Below, piece after piece: positions 1 to 8,414 of a DNA stretch of 64,000 nt (position 1 is its first letter; each line of letters starts with the position of its first letter). Source of the DNA: Pseudomonas hefeiensis (lineage in GTDB: Bacteria > Pseudomonadota > Gammaproteobacteria > Pseudomonadales > Pseudomonadaceae); contig NZ_CP117449.1 in NCBI RefSeq assembly GCF_030687835.1, positions 2,170,001 to 2,234,000 of the forward strand, given 5' to 3'. The notes under the pieces are model-generated. The model was not told the origin of the DNA, ran no database searches, and worked only from the letters and a program-made list of their open reading frames with translations. Position numbers and translations under genes: made by a program.

Positions 1-1
1 C

Positions 2-511
2 GTCATTTTCCTGATCGGCCCCGTTGAAGACTACATGGCCAACCTGGTTGCGGCGCAACTGCTGTTCCTTGAAGCGGAAAACCCGGACAAGGATATCCAT
101 CTGTACATCAACTCACCTGGCGGCTCGGTGACAGCAGGCATGTCGATCTACGACACCATGCAGTTCATCAAGCCCGACGTTTCCACCATCTGCATCGGCC
201 AGGCCTGCAGCATGGGCGCATTCCTGCTCGCCGGTGGCGCGGCGGGCAAGCGTCATTGCCTGCCTAATTCGCGCATGATGATTCACCAGCCGTTGGGTGG
301 TTTTCAGGGGCAGGCGTCGGACATCGACATCCATGCCAAGGAAATCCTGCACATTCGTTCGCGCCTGAACTCGCTGCTGGCCCATCACACCGGTCAAAGC
401 CTCGAAACCATTGAGCGCGACACCGAGCGTGACAACTTCATGAGCGCTGAGCGTGCGGCCGAATATGGCCTGATCGACTCCGTGATCAACAAGCGTCAAA
501 TGCCTGCCTAA
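2..511 (+). CDS. clpP: ATP-dependent Clp protease proteolytic subunit (5' truncated)
   Basis: Serine peptidase subunit that forms the barrel-shaped proteolytic chamber used with ClpX or ClpA in the cytoplasm. The reading frame is already open at base 2 ([12 protein letters not shown]), so the N-terminus lies outside the window; the first in-window ATG at 35 is internal. Catalytic serine motif [11 protein letters not shown], histidine motif MMIHQPLGG and the late [10 protein letters not shown] segment carrying the aspartate are all present, so the visible part is intact. It is followed after about 100 bases by clpX, the usual pseudomonad order. Confidence 0.97.
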   Translation, partial: VIFLIGPVEDYMANLVAAQLLFLEAENPDKDIHLYINSPGGSVTAGMSIYDTMQFIKPDVSTICIGQACSMGAFLLAGGAAGKRHCLPNSRMMIHQPLGGFQGQASDIDIHAKEILHIRSRLNSLLAHHTGQSLETIERDTERDNFMSAERAAEYGLIDSVINKRQMPA

Positions 512-550
512 GCCGCTCAAAATGCAGGTGGTTGGGATGACCGGCCGCCT

Positions 551-570
551 GCGGGCTTGAAAAAGCCCGC
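551..570 (+). other. Hairpin between clpP and clpX
   Basis: Perfect 8-bp stem (GCGGGCTT, GAAA loop, AAGCCCGC) in the clpP-clpX gap. It has no following T run, so it is more likely an mRNA-stabilising or attenuating hairpin than a full terminator; clpX could still be partly read from clpP. Confidence 0.55.
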
Positions 571-618
571 AATTGCCTTCATCTTGTGTTGCAAGCCTAT
601 CGGATTTGGATCGATCGA

Positions 619-1902
619 ATGACTGACACCCGCAACGGCGAGGACAACGGCAAACTGCTTTATTGCTCCTTCTGTGGCAAAAGCCAGCATGAAGTACGCA
701 AATTGATTGCCGGCCCCTCGGTCTTCATTTGCGACGAGTGCGTCGACCTGTGCAATGACATCATCCGCGAGGAGGTGCAGGAAGCCCAGGCCGAAAGCAG
801 CGCGCATAAGTTGCCTTCGCCTAAAGAAATCAGCGGCATCCTTGATCAATATGTCATTGGTCAGGAGCGCGCGAAAAAGGTATTGGCCGTAGCGGTGTAC
901 AACCACTACAAGCGCCTGAACCAACGTGACAAAAAGAATGACGAGGTCGAACTCGGCAAGAGCAACATCCTGCTGATCGGCCCGACAGGCTCGGGTAAAA
1001 CCCTGCTTGCCGAAACCCTGGCCCGTTTGCTGAACGTTCCATTCACCATCGCCGACGCAACCACCCTCACCGAGGCAGGTTATGTGGGTGAGGATGTCGA
1101 GAACATCATTCAGAAACTGTTGCAGAAGTGCGATTACGATGTGGAAAAGGCCCAGATGGGTATTGTCTACATCGACGAAATCGACAAGATTTCCCGCAAG
1201 TCCGACAACCCGTCCATCACCCGGGATGTTTCCGGCGAGGGCGTGCAGCAGGCCTTGCTCAAGTTGATCGAAGGCACGGTCGCTTCGGTTCCGCCTCAGG
1301 GTGGTCGCAAGCATCCGCAGCAGGAGTTCCTGCAGGTCGACACGCGTAACATCCTGTTCATCTGCGGCGGCGCGTTCTCCGGCCTGGAAAAGGTTATTCA
1401 AAACCGTTCCACCCGTGGTGGTATTGGTTTCAATGCCGAAGTGCGTAGCAAGGAAGAGGGTAAGAAGGTCGGTGAATCCCTGCGTGAAGTCGAACCTGAT
1501 GATCTGGTCAAGTTCGGGCTGATCCCGGAATTCGTGGGTCGCTTGCCGGTTCTGGCGACGCTGGACGAGTTGGATGAAGCAGCATTGATGCAGATTCTGA
1601 CCGAGCCGAAGAATGCCCTGACCAAGCAATATGCCAAGCTGTTCGAAATGGAAGGTGTAGACCTGGAGTTCCGTTCCGACGCGCTGAAATCGGTTGCCAA
1701 GCGAGCCCTGGAGCGTAAAACCGGTGCCCGTGGGTTGCGCTCGATTCTGGAAGGCGTATTGCTCGACACGATGTACGAGATCCCCTCGCAGTCCGAGGTG
1801 AGTAAAGTCGTGATCGACGAAAGCGTTATAGAAGGTAAGTCCAAGCCTTTGTATATCTACGAAAACAAAGAGCCGGCTGCCAAGGCCGCGCCGGACGCTT
1901 AA
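619..1902 (+). CDS. clpX: ClpX, AAA+ unfoldase of the ClpXP protease
   Basis: Hexameric ATPase that unfolds tagged substrates and feeds them to ClpP. The predicted protein is 427 aa, the normal length for Pseudomonas. The N-terminal zinc-binding domain has CSFCGK and CDECVDLC, then Walker A GPTGSGKT, Walker B YIDEIDKI and the sensor region in the C-terminal half. The frame is open upstream to 586, but the conserved start [12 protein letters not shown] fixes 619. It ends just before a strong terminator hairpin that separates it from lon. Confidence 0.97.
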   Translation: MTDTRNGEDNGKLLYCSFCGKSQHEVRKLIAGPSVFICDECVDLCNDIIREEVQEAQAESSAHKLPSPKEISGILDQYVIGQERAKKVLAVAVYNHYKRLNQRDKKNDEVELGKSNILLIGPTGSGKTLLAETLARLLNVPFTIADATTLTEAGYVGEDVENIIQKLLQKCDYDVEKAQMGIVYIDEIDKISRKSDNPSITRDVSGEGVQQALLKLIEGTVASVPPQGGRKHPQQEFLQVDTRNILFICGGAFSGLEKVIQNRSTRGGIGFNAEVRSKEEGKKVGESLREVEPDDLVKFGLIPEFVGRLPVLATLDELDEAALMQILTEPKNALTKQYAKLFEMEGVDLEFRSDALKSVAKRALERKTGARGLRSILEGVLLDTMYEIPSQSEVSKVVIDESVIEGKSKPLYIYENKEPAAKAAPDA

Positions 1903-1924
1903 GCGTCCCGGTGTCGGAATAAAG

Positions 1925-1955
1925 AAGGGGCCTTCGGGCCCCTTTGCTTTTTGCG
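1925..1955 (+). terminator. Rho-independent terminator after clpX
   Basis: 8-bp stem AAGGGGCC, TTCG tetraloop, GGCCCCTT at 1925-1944, followed by TGCTTTTTG. UUCG loop and T-rich tail are classical for an intrinsic terminator. Confidence 0.85.
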
Positions 1956-1976
1956 CGTTTTAGACGTGTCTTTGCG

Positions 1977-2005
1977 CTTGTTTTTTTTCAAGGCTGCCCC
2001 CATCT
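1977..2005 (+). promoter_or_regulatory. Candidate heat-shock (sigma-32) promoter of lon
   Basis: CTTGTTT at 1977-1983, 14 bases, then CCCCATCT at 1998-2005. The -10 matches the sigma-32 consensus CCCCATNT exactly and the -35 matches CTTG of CTTGAAA. It lies about 60 bases before the lon ATG, directly after the clpX terminator. lon is a heat-shock gene in proteobacteria, which fits; the call is from motif and position only. Confidence 0.6.
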
Positions 2006-2063
2006 TGGTTTCAAGCTTACTTCCATCTGTTTCCGGCCTTGTGGCCGCCGTAGAGGCGAAATC

Positions 2064-4460
2064 ATGAAGACAACCATCGAATTGCCTCTCCTGCCATTGC
2101 GTGATGTCGTGGTGTATCCGCACATGGTTATCCCGCTGTTCGTGGGGCGCGAGAAGTCTATCGAAGCCCTCGAGGCTGCGATGACGGGTGACAAGCAGAT
2201 TCTTCTGTTGGCGCAGAGAAATCCTGCTGACGATGATCCCGGCGAAGACGCACTTTATCGCGTGGGTACAATTGCAACGGTTCTGCAGCTACTCAAGCTG
2301 CCCGACGGCACCGTCAAGGTGCTGGTCGAAGGCGAGCAGCGGGGCACGGTCGAGCGTTTCAGCGAAGTAGACGGCCATTGCCGGGCCGAAGTGTCACTGA
2401 TCGACGAAGTGGACGCGCCTGAGCGTGAGTCTGAGGTGTTTGTCCGCAGTCTTTTGTCGCAGTTCGAACAATATGTGCAGTTGGGCAAGAAGGTGCCTGC
2501 TGAGGTCCTGTCGTCGCTTAACAGCATCGACGAACCTGGGCGGCTGGTCGATACGATGGCGGCCCACATGGCCCTCAAGATCGAGCAGAAGCAGGAAATT
2601 CTCGAAATCATCGATCTGTCTGCCCGCGTCGAACACGTGCTGGCATTGCTTGATGGCGAAATCGATCTGCTGCAGGTCGAGAAGCGCATTCGTGGTCGCG
2701 TCAAGAAACAGATGGAGCGCAGCCAGCGCGAGTACTACCTGAATGAGCAGATGAAGGCCATTCAGAAGGAGCTTGGCGACGGTGACGAAGGGCACAATGA
2801 AATCGAAGACCTGAAAAAGCGCATCGATGCTGCCGGTCTGCCCAAGGATGCGCTTGCCAAGGCCCAGGCCGAGCTGAACAAGCTCAAGCAAATGTCGCCG
2901 ATGTCTGCCGAAGCCACCGTGGTGCGCTCCTATATCGACTGGCTGGTCCAGGTGCCGTGGAAAGCCCAGAGCAAGGTCCGTCTGGACCTGGCTCGTGCCG
3001 AAGACATTCTCGACGCCGACCATTACGGTCTGGAAGAGGTCAAGGAACGCATTCTCGAATACCTCGCCGTGCAAAAGCGCGTGAAGAAAATCCGCGGCCC
3101 GGTACTGTGCCTGGTGGGGCCTCCTGGGGTCGGTAAAACATCGCTGGCCGAGTCGATTGCTCATGCAACCAATCGAAAATTCGTGCGCATGGCCCTCGGT
3201 GGCGTACGCGATGAAGCGGAAATTCGTGGTCATCGCCGCACTTACATCGGGTCGATGCCAGGAAGATTGATTCAAAAGATGACCAAGGTCGGCGTGCGCA
3301 ATCCGCTGTTTCTTTTGGATGAAATCGACAAGATGGGCAGCGATATGCGCGGTGATCCCGCCTCTGCGCTGCTCGAAGTGCTTGATCCTGAACAGAATCA
3401 CAATTTCAACGATCACTATCTGGAGGTCGACTACGACCTGTCGGACGTGATGTTCCTCTGCACCTCCAACTCCATGAACATTCCGCCAGCATTGCTGGAT
3501 CGGATGGAGGTGATTCGTCTGCCGGGCTACACCGAAGACGAGAAGATCAACATCGCCGTCAAATACCTTTCGCCCAAGCAGATCCAGGCCAACGGCCTGA
3601 AAAAAGGCGAGCTGGAATTTGACGAGGAAGCGATTCGCGACATCATCCGCTACTACACCCGCGAGGCGGGTGTGCGTGGTCTGGAGCGGCAAATTGCCAA
3701 GGTCTGCCGCAAGGCGGTCAAAGAGCATGCGCTGGAAAAACGCTTTGCGGTCAAGGTGACAGCGGATCTGCTGGAGCACTTCCTGGGTGTGCGCAAATTC
3801 CGCTACGGCCTTGCCGAGCAGCAGGATCAGATTGGTCAGGTGACCGGGCTTGCGTGGACTCAGGTCGGTGGTGAGTTGCTGACTATTGAAGCGGCCGTGG
3901 TACCGGGCAAGGGGCAACTGATCAAGACCGGTTCGCTGGGCGATGTGATGGTCGAGTCGATCACCGCGGCGCTGACGGTAGTGCGCAGCCGCGCCAGGAG
4001 CCTGGGCATTCCCCTGGACTTCCATGAGAAGCGCGACACCCATATCCATATGCCAGAAGGGGCAACGCCCAAGGACGGCCCTAGCGCCGGCGTGGGCATG
4101 TGTACGGCCCTGGTCTCCGCGCTGACCGGCATTCCGGTGCGTGCCGATGTCGCCATGACCGGTGAAATCACTCTGCGTGGCCAGGTATTGGCCATTGGCG
4201 GCCTGAAGGAAAAACTGCTGGCGGCTCACCGTGGCGGGATCAAGATCGTGATCATTCCTGAAGAGAATGTCCGCGATCTGAAGGAGATTCCTGACAACAT
4301 AAAGCAGGATCTTCAGATCAAACCGGTTAAATGGATTGACGAGGTCCTGCAAATTGCGCTGCAATACGCGCCGGAGCCCTTGCCGGATGTGGCTCCAGAG
4401 ATAGTCGCGAAGGACGATAAGCGAGAGTCTGACTCTAAGGAAAGAATTAGCACGCATTAA
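2064..4460 (+). CDS. lon: Lon ATP-dependent serine protease
   Basis: Cytoplasmic AAA+ protease degrading misfolded and regulatory proteins. 798 aa from the conserved start MKTTIELPLLPLRDVV, preceded by GAGGCGAA; an in-frame extension to 1944 overlaps the clpX terminator and is rejected. Order: LAN substrate-binding domain, helical region, AAA+ module with Walker A GPPGVGKT and Walker B FLLDEIDKM, then the peptidase domain with catalytic serine in PKDGPSAGVGM and catalytic lysine in GGLKEKLLAA. All key residues are present. Confidence 0.97.
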   Translation: MKTTIELPLLPLRDVVVYPHMVIPLFVGREKSIEALEAAMTGDKQILLLAQRNPADDDPGEDALYRVGTIATVLQLLKLPDGTVKVLVEGEQRGTVERFSEVDGHCRAEVSLIDEVDAPERESEVFVRSLLSQFEQYVQLGKKVPAEVLSSLNSIDEPGRLVDTMAAHMALKIEQKQEILEIIDLSARVEHVLALLDGEIDLLQVEKRIRGRVKKQMERSQREYYLNEQMKAIQKELGDGDEGHNEIEDLKKRIDAAGLPKDALAKAQAELNKLKQMSPMSAEATVVRSYIDWLVQVPWKAQSKVRLDLARAEDILDADHYGLEEVKERILEYLAVQKRVKKIRGPVLCLVGPPGVGKTSLAESIAHATNRKFVRMALGGVRDEAEIRGHRRTYIGSMPGRLIQKMTKVGVRNPLFLLDEIDKMGSDMRGDPASALLEVLDPEQNHNFNDHYLEVDYDLSDVMFLCTSNSMNIPPALLDRMEVIRLPGYTEDEKINIAVKYLSPKQIQANGLKKGELEFDEEAIRDIIRYYTREAGVRGLERQIAKVCRKAVKEHALEKRFAVKVTADLLEHFLGVRKFRYGLAEQQDQIGQVTGLAWTQVGGELLTIEAAVVPGKGQLIKTGSLGDVMVESITAALTVVRSRARSLGIPLDFHEKRDTHIHMPEGATPKDGPSAGVGMCTALVSALTGIPVRADVAMTGEITLRGQVLAIGGLKEKLLAAHRGGIKIVIIPEENVRDLKEIPDNIKQDLQIKPVKWIDEVLQIALQYAPEPLPDVAPEIVAKDDKRESDSKERISTH

Positions 4461-4484
4461 TACGTATTTGCCTGGGGGGCTTCC

Positions 4485-4513
4485 TTGACAGTTTTTTAGA
4501 GCCCTTGTTATAA
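4485..4513 (+). promoter_or_regulatory. Strong sigma-70 promoter of hupB
   Basis: Consensus -35 TTGACA at 4485-4490, exactly 17 bases, then -10 TTATAA at 4508-4513, about 100 bases before the hupB start. A near-consensus promoter suits an abundant nucleoid protein. Confidence 0.8.
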
Positions 4514-4610
4514 AGCGGCTCTTAAGTGTCTGTAGGCCATTCAGCACTCGTTTTTGCTTTCACCAAAAAAAACTTAGAATCATCTCAAAATAGATATAAG
4601 GGGACTTAGA

Positions 4611-4886
4611 GTGAACAAGTCGGAACTGATTGATGCTATCGCTGCATCCGCTGATATCCCGAAAGCTGCTGCTGGCCGTGCGCTGGACGCTGTGATCGAA
4701 TCCGTCACTGGCGCTCTCAAGGCCGGCGACTCCGTTGTTCTGGTTGGTTTCGGCACCTTCTCCGTGACTGATCGTCCAGCACGTACAGGCCGCAACCCAC
4801 AGACCGGCCAAACGCTGGAAATCCCTGCTGCCAAGAAGCCTGGTTTCAAAGCTGGCAAGGCCTTGAAAGAAGCCGTTAACGACTAA
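4611..4886 (+). CDS. hupB: DNA-binding protein HU-beta
   Basis: 91-aa histone-like nucleoid protein that bends and compacts DNA as a dimer. Starts with GTG, set by the SD ATAAGGGG seven bases upstream and by the conserved [12 protein letters not shown]-terminus. The beta-arm region [18 protein letters not shown] and the C-terminal [15 protein letters not shown] are typical. It has its own promoter and is followed by the tRNA-like element before ppiD. Confidence 0.96.
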   Translation: MNKSELIDAIAASADIPKAAAGRALDAVIESVTGALKAGDSVVLVGFGTFSVTDRPARTGRNPQTGQTLEIPAAKKPGFKAGKALKEAVND

Positions 4887-4933
4887 GGTTTTACCGAGTT
4901 TATCCGGGTCGGGGTCATGCCTGGCTTGGCAGC

Positions 4934-5008
4934 GGAGCGGTAATACGGCCGGTGTGTAGCCGGTCTGTCACGCCAGGACTCGCGGGTTTGGGTCCGTCCG
5001 CTCCGCCA
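4934..5008 (+). pseudogene. Degenerate tRNA-Asp(GUC)-like element
   Basis: A 75-base cloverleaf-like sequence with a perfect 7-bp acceptor stem (GGAGCGG at 4934, CCGCTCC at 4998), discriminator G and encoded CCA, and an anticodon loop CTGTCAC with GTC at 4967-4969. It closely resembles bacterial tRNA-Asp but is two bases shorter than the usual 77. The T loop reads TTTGGGT instead of TTCGAGT (conserved C56 and A58 lost), one T-stem base is missing, the anticodon stem has a mismatch and the D arm is diverged. Best read as a decayed tRNA-Asp copy, or a tRNA-like RNA with another role, since a terminator still follows. Confidence 0.65.
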
Positions 5009-5016
5009 GTTACGAG

Positions 5017-5046
5017 AAGGCGCATCCTCGGATGCGCCTTTCTTCT
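5017..5046 (+). terminator. Terminator after the tRNA-Asp-like element
   Basis: Inverted repeat AAGGCGCATCC / GGATGCGCCTT at 5017-5040 followed by TCTTCT, eight bases after the encoded CCA, as behind ordinary tRNA genes. Confidence 0.8.
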
Positions 5047-5110
5047 ATCCGGATTCTACCCACGCTCCACGGTTGCCTAAATTTGAAGTTCAACCGTTTC
5101 TGGGGGACGC

Positions 5111-6982
5111 ATGCTGCAGAATATCAGGGACAATTCACAAGGCTGGATTGCCAAAGCCATCATCGGGGTCATCGTCGTATTGATGGCGTTGACCGGTTTC
5201 GATGCCATTTTTCAAGCCACCACCAACAGCAATGACGCAGCCAAGGTCAACGGCGAAGAGATCAGCCAGAACGAGCTGAGCCAGGCGGTCGACATGCAAC
5301 GCCGTCAGCTCATGCAACAGCTGGGCAAGGATTTCGACGCTTCGATGCTGGACGAGAAAATGCTGCGCGACTCAGCGCTCAAGGGCCTGATTGATCGCAA
5401 GCTGTTGTTGCAAGGCGCGCAAGATTCGAAATTCGCTTTCTCTGAAGCCGCGTTGGACCAGGTGATCCTGCAAACGCCTGAGTTTCAGGTCGATGGCAAA
5501 TTCAGTGCCGAGCGTTTTGATCAGGTGATCCGCCAACTGGGTTACAGCCGCATGCAATTTCGCCAGATGCTGGCTCAGGAAATGCTGATCGGCCAGTTGC
5601 GCGCAGGTCTGGCTGGCAGTGGATTCGTCACCGATACCCAGGTGTTGGCCTTTGCCCGTCTGGAAAAACAGACCCGTGATTTCGCCACCTTGAATATCAA
5701 GGCCGACTCGTCGGCGGTGAAGCTGACCGACGATGAGGTCAAGGCTTACTACGACAAACATGCCAAGGAGTTCATGACGCCCGATCAGGTGGTCATCGAC
5801 TATCTCGAGCTGAAAAAGTCTTCCTTCTTCGATCAGGTCAGCGTCAAGGACGAAGATCTGCAGGCGGCCTATCAGAAAGAAATCGCGAACCTGTCCGAAC
5901 AGCGTCGCGCTGCGCACATCCTGATTGAAGTGAACGACAAGGTTACCGAAGCCCAGGCCAAGGCCAAGATCGAAGAGATTCAGGCTCGTCTGGCCAAGGG
6001 CGAATCGTTTGAGGCTTTGGCCAAAGAGTTCTCCCAGGACCCTGGCTCTGCGAATAATGGCGGCGACCTCGGTTATGCCGGTCCGGGCGTCTACGATCCG
6101 GAGTTCGAGAAAGCGCTGTATGCCTTGAGCAAGGATCAGGTTTCGGCACCGGTGCGCACCGATTTCGGTTATCACCTGATCAAGCTGCTGGGTGTCGAAG
6201 CACCTGAAGTGCCTACCTTTGCCAGCCTCAAGGACAAGCTTGTCCGCGAGCTGAAAACCCAGCAGGTTGAGCAGCGTTTCGTGGAGGCAACCAAGGAACT
6301 GGAGGATGCCTCCTATGAAGCCTCCGACTTGGCGCAGCCAGCCCAGGACCTGAAACTGACCGTTCACACGTCGGCGCCGTTCGGCCGTGAGGGTGGGGAA
6401 GGGATCGCGGCCAACCGCGCGGTGATCACCGCCGCGTTCAGCCCGGAGGTACTGGATGAAGGGGCTAACAGCACCGCCATCGAGCTGGACCCGGAAACCG
6501 TCGTGGTGCTACGAGCCAAGGAACACCGCAAGCCTGAGCAACTGCCGCTGGAAAGCGTGGAGGGTGCCATTCGCACTCAACTGGCCAAGGAGCATGCCAG
6601 CGCTGCGGCCAAGACCCGGGCCGATGAGCTGATCGCCGGTCTGCGCGACGGTAAGACTGCCTTGGACAAACCTGTCGAAGGTCAGAGCTGGAAAGTCATC
6701 GAAGCGGCGACCCGCAGCCAGGAAGGTATCGACCCGGCGGTACTGCAGGCGTTGTTCCGGATGCCGAAGCCCGAGTCGAAAGACAAGCCGACGTTCAGCA
6801 GTGTGACGTTGCCCGACGGTAGCTTGGTCGTCGTGCGTTTGAATGGTGTAAACGAAGCGGCGGCGCCGACTGACGAGGAGAAAGCTCAGTATCGACGCTA
6901 TCTCGCCTCTCGTGTCGGCCAGCAGGACTTCGCTGCTTACCGCAAGCAATTGGAAAGTGAGGCGGACATCGAGCGCTTCTAA
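5111..6982 (+). CDS. ppiD: Periplasmic chaperone / peptidyl-prolyl isomerase PpiD
   Basis: Inner-membrane-anchored foldase that assists proteins leaving the Sec translocon. 623 aa, with a short cytoplasmic N-terminus, one membrane segment at about residues 15-33 (AIIGVIVVLMALTGF), a SurA-like N-terminal chaperone region and a PpiC/parvulin domain at roughly 263-357 (QRRAAHILIEV, GGDLGYAGPG, DFGYHLIKL). The SD GGGGGA precedes ATG 5111. It is single-cistronic between the tRNA-like terminator and its own terminator. Confidence 0.95.
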   Translation: MLQNIRDNSQGWIAKAIIGVIVVLMALTGFDAIFQATTNSNDAAKVNGEEISQNELSQAVDMQRRQLMQQLGKDFDASMLDEKMLRDSALKGLIDRKLLLQGAQDSKFAFSEAALDQVILQTPEFQVDGKFSAERFDQVIRQLGYSRMQFRQMLAQEMLIGQLRAGLAGSGFVTDTQVLAFARLEKQTRDFATLNIKADSSAVKLTDDEVKAYYDKHAKEFMTPDQVVIDYLELKKSSFFDQVSVKDEDLQAAYQKEIANLSEQRRAAHILIEVNDKVTEAQAKAKIEEIQARLAKGESFEALAKEFSQDPGSANNGGDLGYAGPGVYDPEFEKALYALSKDQVSAPVRTDFGYHLIKLLGVEAPEVPTFASLKDKLVRELKTQQVEQRFVEATKELEDASYEASDLAQPAQDLKLTVHTSAPFGREGGEGIAANRAVITAAFSPEVLDEGANSTAIELDPETVVVLRAKEHRKPEQLPLESVEGAIRTQLAKEHASAAAKTRADELIAGLRDGKTALDKPVEGQSWKVIEAATRSQEGIDPAVLQALFRMPKPESKDKPTFSSVTLPDGSLVVVRLNGVNEAAAPTDEEKAQYRRYLASRVGQQDFAAYRKQLESEADIERF

Positions 6983-7008
6983 GTGCCCTGATGGCTTGCC
7001 CCAAAACG

Positions 7009-7033
7009 ACCCGGCCGAAAGGCCGGGTTTTTT
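7009..7033 (+). terminator. Rho-independent terminator after ppiD
   Basis: 8-bp stem ACCCGGCC, GAAA loop, GGCCGGGT followed by TTTTT. Confidence 0.9.
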
Positions 7034-7203
7034 GTGTCTGTGTGTTGCATCGGACGCTATCTTCGTCGGGCCATCGAGTTCGCGTCTTTTTCCGGCCTGT
7101 AACCCCCAGTAGACTTGTAACCCCTTTGAGACAAGATTAGCCACGCTGCCTCCCAGCGTTCTGTTGCACAATACGCCCCGGATCGTTTTCCTCAGGATGT
7201 TCA

Positions 7204-8124
7204 ATGTTCAGATCATTTCATATGCGCACCGTCGGGCTTGCACTGGTGCTGGCTACAGCAGTCGGTTGCTCGTCGAAGAAAACCGCTATCTACGAGCATG
7301 AAAACTTCGATGATTCCGGTACGTTCTCGCGCTCCTATTCAGTGAATGATGCGGCGACCTGCGAAGCTGGACGCCGGGCGTTACTCAGCCAGGGCTACAT
7401 CATTACCAGCAGCGATCCGAAGCTGGTCAGCGGTCACAAGAGTTTTCAGCAGACCGGCGAAACCCATATGGAGATCAGTTTCAATCTGGTCTGTGCTGAA
7501 GACGGCGGTCCCGGACACCGTGCGACCATGTTTGCCAATGCCTTGCAGGACCGTTATGCACTGAAGAAAACCAACAATTCCGCGAGCCTGGGCGTGGGGG
7601 TGCTGGGGTCGGTTTCGATGCCGATCGGTTCGTCCGATGATTCGATGGTCAAAGTTGCCAGCGAAACCGTCTCGTCGGCCAAATTCTATGAACGTTTCTT
7701 TGCCCTCGTGGAGCTGTTCCTGCCTCCCGAGGCGAAGAAACCCGTGGAAGAAACCGAAAAACCCAAAGCGGAGCTGGGCGTTCCGGAAACCCGGGTCGAG
7801 CCGGCGACGTTGTCACCGGTTTCTACTCCAGAACCTGCCCCGATGCCCGTACCTGCTCCTGCTCCTGCTCCTGCTCCTGAGCCGGAACCTGCGCCCGAAC
7901 CGGCACCAGCGCCTGTCGCGCCGGTAGAGGAGGCCACGCCCGCGCCTGTCGAGACTTCTCCTGCAAGTTCGGAGCCGGTCGCGCCGCCGGCCGAGCCCGC
8001 ACCCATCGCACCCAGCGAACCTGAATCATCCGAGCCAGAATCGTCGACGCAAGCCATTACACCGCCACCCTCCAGCACCTTGCCGGCTCCCTCCGAGCCA
8101 ATCCAGCCGCTTCCCGCCTCTTGA
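7204..8124 (+). CDS. DUF2242-type lipoprotein with proline-rich tail
   Basis: 306-aa predicted outer-membrane or periplasmic lipoprotein: hydrophobic N-terminus followed by a lipobox-like AVGC, with Cys22 as the likely lipidated residue (or Cys16 if the ATG at 7222 is used). Residues about 30-170 form a compact domain (YEHENFDDSGTFSR, CEAGRRALLSQGYIITS) that I recognise as DUF2242-like, function unknown. From about 185 to the end it is low-complexity Pro/Ala/Glu (APAPAPAPEPEPAPEP), likely a periplasmic spacer, encoded by CCTGCT hexamer repeats around 7850-7880 that could vary in length. Confidence 0.75.
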   Translation: MFRSFHMRTVGLALVLATAVGCSSKKTAIYEHENFDDSGTFSRSYSVNDAATCEAGRRALLSQGYIITSSDPKLVSGHKSFQQTGETHMEISFNLVCAEDGGPGHRATMFANALQDRYALKKTNNSASLGVGVLGSVSMPIGSSDDSMVKVASETVSSAKFYERFFALVELFLPPEAKKPVEETEKPKAELGVPETRVEPATLSPVSTPEPAPMPVPAPAPAPAPEPEPAPEPAPAPVAPVEEATPAPVETSPASSEPVAPPAEPAPIAPSEPESSEPESSTQAITPPPSSTLPAPSEPIQPLPAS

Positions 8125-8199
8125 TACTCAGTGGCAAGGGTGGAAATCCCTTGCCACACCTGCAAACAGTAATTTCCCAACGCTGTGCTACGTTTAATT

Positions 8200-8223
8200 C
8201 ATGAAGCTTTTGCTTCATGTTTT
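8200..8223 (+). terminator. Terminator hairpin after the DUF2242 gene
   Basis: 8-bp stem CATGAAGC, TTTT loop, GCTTCATG, followed by TTTTG. A second hairpin without a T run (GTGGCAAGGG / CCCTTGCCAC) lies at 8131-8157. Confidence 0.65.
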
Positions 8224-8299
8224 GTTCATAAAGCGGCTTTATGCTGATTCCAGCGCCATCAGGCATCGGTTTCAACGTTACGTAGGGGAAGGACTCAAG

Positions 8300-8386
8300 A
8301 TGGATGAATATCAGGAAGAGCTGCTGGAATATCAGGCGTATGAGCTCGATCCCTTGGAACCCGCCGAAGATGCGACGGAGTTGTAG
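8300..8386 (+). CDS. 28-aa acidic small protein
   Basis: Short ORF MDEYQEELLEYQAYELDPLE..., preceded by a very good SD (GGGGAAGGA, seven bases before ATG 8300). Almost every residue is acidic, aromatic or leucine, which is not what random GC-rich DNA encodes. No function is known to me. It sits alone between the DUF2242 terminator and the convergent AraC gene; the tail of inverted AAGCTT-like words at 8388-8415 may end both transcripts. Confidence 0.55.
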   Translation: MDEYQEELLEYQAYELDPLEPAEDATEL

Positions 8387-8414
8387 ATCAAGCTATAAGT
8401 TGTAAGCTTGAAGC

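Noticed and set aside
4934..5008. Functional tRNA-Asp gene
   Set aside because: Loss of conserved T-loop C56 and A58, a missing T-stem base and a mismatched anticodon stem argue against a working tRNA; kept as a degenerate element.
7850..7930. Frameshift or misassembly in the Pro/Ala-rich tail of the lipoprotein
   Set aside because: The frame stays open through the repeats to a normal stop followed by hairpins, consistent with a genuine low-complexity tail.
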